Positions 6,676 to 9,428 of a stretch of DNA of 9,428 bases are shown here, one piece after another; the first letter of the stretch is position 1; every line of letters starts with the position of its first letter. The stretch lies in the NCBI GenBank assembly GCA_004356335.1, contig SMXP01000127.1, positions 1 to 9,428 of the forward strand, written 5' to 3'. The position numbers and the translations under genes are program-made. Source of the DNA: Alphaproteobacteria bacterium. Lineage in GTDB: Bacteria; Pseudomonadota; Alphaproteobacteria; SMXP01. The notes under the pieces were generated by a model. That model did no database searches. It was not told the origin of the DNA and was given only the letters and a program-made list of their open reading frames with translations.

Positions 6676-7297
6676 CCGCTCGACCGTTTTTGTACTTGAT
6701 GACGATGAGGCCGTTCGCGATTCGTTAAGAGCCCTGTTGGAATCAGCCGGTTTAGAGGTCGAGCTATTCGAATCTGGACAGGACTTTCTCGATGATCTTG
6801 ATCCGGCCAGATCGGGTTGTTTGATCTTGGACGTTCGCATGCCTGGCTTAAGCGGCCTTGAAATACAGCAGAAACTCACCGAAAGGCGGAACTCCTTGCC
6901 GGTCATTATAATAACCGGCCACGGCGATATTCCAATGGCGGTGAAGGCCATGTCGGCTGGAGCCGTTGACTTCATCGAAAAGCCCTTTGCCGACGACACC
7001 CTCCTCAAAAGTGTCAAACGGGCACTCAGTCAACCCAAAAAGAATCTTGTCGATCCGGAAAGTGCGGGCGATTTAGAAAGACGCCTGGGACGACTGACAC
7101 CGAGGGAACGCGAGGTGTTGGATCAGCTCGTCATCGGCAATCCCAATAAGGTTATCGCCCATGAACTCGGAATAAGCCCGCGAACCGTCGAAATCCATAG
7201 GGCGCGTGTGATCGAGAAAATGAATGCACGTAATCTGTCACATTTGGTTCGTCTGGCCATTGCCGCAGGGGTTCTTCCTGATGAGTCTCGGCTTTAG
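6665..7297 (+). CDS. FixJ/NarL-family response regulator with LuxR-type HTH
   Basis: This is a 210-residue DNA-binding response regulator, the evident partner of the preceding kinase. The receiver domain (about 1-122) has the acidic pocket D12-D14, phospho-acceptor Asp56 in LILDVRMPG, Thr84 in IITGHGD and Lys106 in IEKPF. The C-terminal domain starts at about residue 144 (LTPREREVLDQLV). Its LuxR-type helix-turn-helix includes KVIAHELGISPRTVEIHRARVIEKM. FixJ-family regulators dimerise on phosphorylation and usually activate promoters from sites just upstream of -35. The ATG at 6665 overlaps the kinase gene by 11 bp. The three TACGTACGTA promoter cassettes flanking this gene are its likely targets. 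That is inferred from proximity, from the family's mode of action and from the box position around -50. Confidence 0.93.
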   Translation: MGSDRSTVFVLDDDEAVRDSLRALLESAGLEVELFESGQDFLDDLDPARSGCLILDVRMPGLSGLEIQQKLTERRNSLPVIIITGHGDIPMAVKAMSAGAVDFIEKPFADDTLLKSVKRALSQPKKNLVDPESAGDLERRLGRLTPREREVLDQLVIGNPNKVIAHELGISPRTVEIHRARVIEKMNARNLSHLVRLAIAAGVLPDESRL

Positions 7298-7334
7298 CTG
7301 GTCTAGGTAGATTCCCCTATTTTCCGGTATTGGA

Positions 7335-7356
7335 TTGGTCCTTATGTTCGGACCAA
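7335..7356 (+). repeat. Perfect 7-bp inverted repeat between the two response regulator genes
   Basis: TTGGTCC (7335-7341) pairs with GGACCAA (7350-7356) around an 8-nt loop. It starts 37 bp after the response regulator stop and ends 67 bp before the receiver-only gene. No T-run follows, so it may be a weak mRNA hairpin or an operator rather than an intrinsic terminator. Confidence 0.4.
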
Positions 7357-7423
7357 CAGAATAGAACTCTTGTGCGCGCGGCCGCCATGGCTGCGAAGCC
7401 GAAAAAGGTCGCTTGGAAAAAGA

Positions 7424-7798
7424 ATGCCGCAATCCAAAACAGACTCGAATATTGTCGTCATTGATGATGACGAGGCCGTGCGCGATTCGCTCTCCGCTTT
7501 GCTGTCATCGGCAGGCTTTCAAGTTAATACATACGAATCAGGCCCAAGTTTTCTGGAATCGGAAGATGTCAGGGTAGTCAATTGCCTTATTGTTGACCTT
7601 GAGATGCCCGAGCTAACCGGCCTTGATGTTCTTAATCGACTAGTCGCTGAAGGTAATATGGTGCCGGTTATTCTCATTTCCGGTAATTGTGGAACAGCCG
7701 CGTGGCAACGAGCAAAACGGGCCAGTTTCGCGGCGTGTCTTGAAAAGCCTTTCTCTGACGAGCAATTGCTTGAGGCCGTTCGTAACGCGTTGGATTAA
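7424..7798 (+). CDS. Receiver-only (single-domain) response regulator
   Basis: The protein has 124 residues and consists only of a CheY-like receiver domain, with no output domain before the stop. Key residues are intact: D14-D16, phospho-acceptor Asp58 in LIVDLEMPE, Ser86 in LISGN (replacing the usual Thr) and Lys108 in LEKPF. Its opening (VVIDDDEAVRDSLSALLSSAGF) closely resembles the neighbouring FixJ-type regulator, suggesting duplication and loss of the DNA-binding domain. The alpha4 region (NCGTAAWQRAKRASFAAC) departs from the usual GHGDIPMAVKAM-type sequence, so the partner-binding face may differ. I chose ATG 7424, with a purine-rich GGAAAAAG just upstream; a non-ATG start at 7370 would add 18 residues that do not belong to the fold. 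A phosphate-sink or modulator role on the adjacent kinase is an inference. Confidence 0.8.
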   Translation: MPQSKTDSNIVVIDDDEAVRDSLSALLSSAGFQVNTYESGPSFLESEDVRVVNCLIVDLEMPELTGLDVLNRLVAEGNMVPVILISGNCGTAAWQRAKRASFAACLEKPFSDEQLLEAVRNALD

Positions 7799-7822
7799 GA
7801 CAATCTCCCTGCACGAATATCC

Positions 7823-7887
7823 GTAATTCTACGTACGTATATCACCTAATTCACACCTGCCATTTAGCTCGCTAGCTTTGGTGCCAT
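7823..7887 (+). promoter_or_regulatory. Promoter cassette, copy 3 (upstream of the lipoprotein hydrolase)
   Basis: The upstream box GTAATTCTACGTACGTA (7823-7839) is identical to copies 1 and 2. Ten bp later comes TTCACA (7850-7855), then a 17-bp spacer, TAGCTT (7873-7878) and TGGTGCCAT. CCTAATTCAC is also conserved, giving the same 23-bp direct repeat of TAATTC. The spacer has diverged while the boxes and distances have not, which points to selection. The predicted start is near 7885, leaving a leader of about 50 nt. Confidence 0.82.
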
Positions 7888-7935
7888 AACGGAAATAGTC
7901 ATCAAGTCAACTCGATCACGGGCAGGAGGCAAGTT

Positions 7936-8967
7936 ATGTCGAAAACTTTAAAATCAAGGATTGATCAACGCGAAACTCTGGGTCTTATAACTATCATAGT
8001 TGCAATGATTTTCGTTGGCGGTTGCGCCAACTTTGACCCTTTTAGTTCTAGCGTTCACACGCAAGGCGTTGTTCAAAGTACTTCGTCTGACGACTATGGC
8101 ATCGTGCAACACAAGACAGTTCAGATAGGGGAATTAGAAATTTTCTATCGTGAAGCCGGCCGCCCCGATGCGCCGACTATCGTCTTGCTCCACGGATTTC
8201 CGACATCGTCACAAATGTTCCGCAACCTCATACCGGCGCTTTCGGATGAATACCATATCGTTGCGCCTGATTATCCAGGATTTGGTAATAGCTCAATGCC
8301 AACGACGGATGAGTTTTCTTATACGTTCGATAATCTGGCAAATGTGGTCGATCAATTCCTCGATGTCATCGGGGTCGACCAATACAGTATATATTTGATG
8401 GATTATGGCGGTCCCGTGGGTTTCCGCCTTGCCACGCGTCATCCTGATCGAGTCCAAGCTTTGATCATTCAGAACGCTAATGCTTATGATGAAGGACTTC
8501 GTGAGTTTTGGGATCCGATTAAAGCATATTGGGAGAATCGATCACCGGTTACGGCGGAACCCCTCAAAGGTTTCTTGAATGTGGAAACGACAAAATGGCA
8601 ATGGACCCATGGTACAAGAAACGAAGCAAATATTACGCCGGACACTTGGATTGTAGATCAGTACTATCTTGATCGGCCGGGTAATCAAGAAATTCAATTG
8701 GCGCTCTTTTACGATTACGGATCGAATCCACCTCTGTATCCGAGTTGGCAAGCTTACTTCCGTCAATATCAACCACCCACCCTCATTGTCTGGGGGAAAA
8801 ATGACTATATTTTTCCAGCCGAAGGCGCTTACCCGTACCAGGAAGATTTGAAGAATCTCGAATTTCATCTTTTGGATACGGGCCACTTTGCCTTGGAAGA
8901 GGATGGAGAGTTTATCGCATCCCGCATAAGAGCCTTTCTAGAAAAGAACGGTTTTAGTGGATCGTAA
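7936..8967 (+). CDS. Lipoprotein alpha/beta hydrolase with Asp nucleophile
   Basis: This 343-residue alpha/beta-hydrolase carries a lipoprotein signal: a hydrophobic stretch at residues 15-27 and a lipobox VGGC with Cys30. The residues after Cys are A and N, not Asp, which suggests outer-membrane retention by the general Lol rule. The catalytic domain starts near residue 57. It shows the oxyanion motif HGFPTSS (86-92), a nucleophile elbow with Asp156 in LMDYGGPVG, a second acid Asp290 in WGKNDYIFP, and His317 in DTGHFALEE. An Asp nucleophile is typical of epoxide hydrolases and dehalogenases rather than esterases. The residue after Asp156 is Tyr, not the halide-binding Trp of haloalkane dehalogenases, and the HG motif has Phe in place of Asn. 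The substrate is therefore open. ATG 7936 is preceded by AGGAGG at 6 bp. Promoter cassette copy 3 lies upstream and double-hairpin copy 2 downstream. Confidence 0.9.
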   Translation: MSKTLKSRIDQRETLGLITIIVAMIFVGGCANFDPFSSSVHTQGVVQSTSSDDYGIVQHKTVQIGELEIFYREAGRPDAPTIVLLHGFPTSSQMFRNLIPALSDEYHIVAPDYPGFGNSSMPTTDEFSYTFDNLANVVDQFLDVIGVDQYSIYLMDYGGPVGFRLATRHPDRVQALIIQNANAYDEGLREFWDPIKAYWENRSPVTAEPLKGFLNVETTKWQWTHGTRNEANITPDTWIVDQYYLDRPGNQEIQLALFYDYGSNPPLYPSWQAYFRQYQPPTLIVWGKNDYIFPAEGAYPYQEDLKNLEFHLLDTGHFALEEDGEFIASRIRAFLEKNGFSGS

Positions 8968-8980
8968 TTAATCCCCTGAC

Positions 8981-9040
8981 CGCCTCTTACCCCCAGAGGC
9001 AGGATGACCTGGGCAACCCGAGTTCCCCCCGCTCGGGCTG
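8981..9040 (+). repeat. Double-hairpin intercistronic repeat, copy 2
   Basis: This copy starts 13 bp after the hydrolase stop codon. The first stem-loop pairs GCCTCT (8982-8987) with AGAGGC (8995-9000) around TACCCCC. The linker ATGACCTGGG is identical to copy 1. The second pairs 9014-9023 with 9031-9040, with one A-C mismatch and one terminal G-U pair, around a C-rich loop. Aligned with copy 1 it has four substitutions, all transitions (G to A or C to T), and one deletion over 62 positions. It lies in the sense orientation of the hydrolase transcript, 20 bp before the next small reading frame. No T-run follows. Confidence 0.83.
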
Positions 9041-9060
9041 CCTGAACCGGAAGACGAACA

Positions 9061-9138
9061 ATGGCACGACCAAAAGACATCGATGGAGAAACCTTAGGCG
9101 TGCAAATCAGTGATGGAGGTAGCAATGTTAGGTCATAG
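9061..9138 (+). CDS. Possible 25-residue small ORF after the double hairpin
   Basis: This very short frame reads MARPKDIDGETLG followed by VQISDGGSNVRS. GGAAG lies 7 bp upstream of the ATG. Its position relative to the double hairpin matches that of the DUF1348 start in the other transcript. It overlaps the next small frame by 14 bp in another frame. I recognise no family. It could be a real small protein, a leader peptide that delivers ribosomes to the next start, or chance. Confidence 0.3.
   Translation: MARPKDIDGETLGVQISDGGSNVRS
9115..9119 (+). promoter_or_regulatory. Strong ribosome binding site for the membrane peptide
   Basis: GGAGG is followed by 5 bp and then the ATG at 9125. It is among the best Shine-Dalgarno matches in the window, and it is the main evidence that the very short frame behind it is translated. 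Confidence 0.6.
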
Positions 9139-9202
9139 TTTTTCAATTATTACATCGCTGAGCATTATGGGGCTCTGTTTAAGCCTCTACCTCTGGATTT
9201 AG
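9125..9202 (+). CDS. Predicted 25-residue single-helix membrane peptide
   Basis: The peptide reads MLGHSFSIITSLSIM followed by GLCLSLYLWI. After the first few residues it is almost wholly hydrophobic, long enough for one membrane span. A strong GGAGG with ideal 5-bp spacing precedes the ATG. The stop is 2 bp before the next ATG, as in coupled genes. It lies on the hydrolase transcript. No family is recognised; small membrane peptides of this type often modulate membrane proteins, but nothing here fixes a partner. Confidence 0.45.
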   Translation: MLGHSFSIITSLSIMGLCLSLYLWI

Positions 9203-9204
9203 CA

Positions 9205-9345
9205 ATGTCATCAACGAAAGAATTCTGCGGCGTGTGCCTGTCAAAAACCAGATTCCGTGTTTGCAGCTGGGATTATCGTATCATGATCCCGCGTGATGAT
9301 TGGGATCTTGAAACTTGTTTTGGCTGTTATTGGCGGGTGCTTTAA
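9205..9345 (+). CDS. Small protein (46 residues) with two CxxC pairs, putative zinc ribbon
   Basis: The frame encodes 46 residues with CGVC at positions 8-11 and CFGC at 38-41, plus a lone Cys20. Two CxxC knuckles about 26 residues apart are the usual arrangement of a zinc ribbon or rubredoxin-like metal site. The segment between them is rich in aromatic and charged residues (FRVCSWDYRIMIPRDDWDLE). The ATG is 2 bp after the membrane-peptide stop, with only a weak GGA upstream, so translation is probably coupled. There is no in-frame ATG between the preceding stop codon (9136) and 9205. I do not recognise the family. A metal-binding regulator or a structural small protein are both possible. 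Confidence 0.55.
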   Translation: MSSTKEFCGVCLSKTRFRVCSWDYRIMIPRDDWDLETCFGCYWRVL

Positions 9346-9395
9346 ATCCAGAGCGCGATTAGAAGCCGAAAACGCTTACTCGAGACATCCCGTTT

Positions 9396-9420
9396 GGGGT
9401 GCTTCGACGTAAGGCACCTC
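9396..9420 (+). other. Weak stem-loop near the right edge
   Basis: GGGGTGC (9396-9402) can pair with GCACCTC (9414-9420), allowing one G-T pair, around an 11-nt loop. It lies 50 bp after the two-CxxC gene. No T-run is visible before the window ends, so calling it a terminator would be a guess. The rest of 9346-9428 shows nothing recognisable. Confidence 0.2.
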
Positions 9421-9428
9421 GGAAGATA

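Noticed and set aside
7387..7464. 25-codon Lys-rich frame (starting MAAKPKKVAWKK) overlapping the receiver-only start
   Set aside because: There is no Shine-Dalgarno sequence, and most of it lies inside the receiver gene in another frame.
7936..8967. Hydrolase as a haloalkane dehalogenase
   Set aside because: The halide-stabilising Trp after the nucleophile and the Asn after HG are absent.
8865..9146. Minus-strand frame of 93 codons across the hydrolase 3' end and the double hairpin
   Set aside because: It runs through the repeat and the antisense of a clear gene, and has no recognisable domain.

Overview
The window suggests a proteobacterium of moderate GC content, most likely an alphaproteobacterium. 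The reasons are a FixL/FixJ-style histidine kinase and response regulator, a FadI-type thiolase, clear Shine-Dalgarno sequences and protein families common in that class. This placement is an inference from gene content. No rRNA, tRNA, insertion sequence or CRISPR array was seen.

Layout. From 1 to 4140 there is a minus-strand gene series. In transcription order it is an exported isochorismatase-like cysteine hydrolase, a DUF1348/NTF2-like protein, an FMN-binding PPOx-family protein, a FadI-type thiolase, and an NAD(P)-disulfide oxidoreductase cut by the left edge. From 4347 to 5123 lies a minus-strand short-chain dehydrogenase with its own promoter. From 5494 to 7798 a plus-strand regulatory block encodes a soluble PAS histidine kinase, a FixJ/NarL-type response regulator overlapping it by 11 bp, and a receiver-only protein. 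From 7936 to 8967 lies a plus-strand lipoprotein alpha/beta hydrolase. It is followed by three very short reading frames (9061-9345), including a predicted one-helix membrane peptide and a 46-residue protein with two CxxC pairs.

Two non-coding repeats tie the region together. The first is a promoter cassette present three times, upstream of the dehydrogenase, the isochorismatase-like gene and the lipoprotein hydrolase. It consists of GTAATTCTACGTACGTA, a 10-bp gap, TTCAC(G/A), a 17-bp spacer and TA(C/G)CTT. It looks like an activator site upstream of a weak sigma-70-type promoter. The response regulator encoded between the copies is the obvious candidate activator. The second is a roughly 62-bp double-hairpin element with C-rich loops. 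It occurs once after the isochorismatase-like gene and once after the lipoprotein hydrolase, in the sense orientation of each transcript, and is about 92% identical between copies.

Two transcription units on opposite strands therefore share one plan: promoter cassette, envelope-targeted hydrolase, double hairpin, then further genes. My reading is a local stimulon in which a cytoplasmic PAS sensor switches on two exported hydrolases, a dehydrogenase and a downstream redox/thiolase set. The signal and the substrate cannot be read from the sequence.
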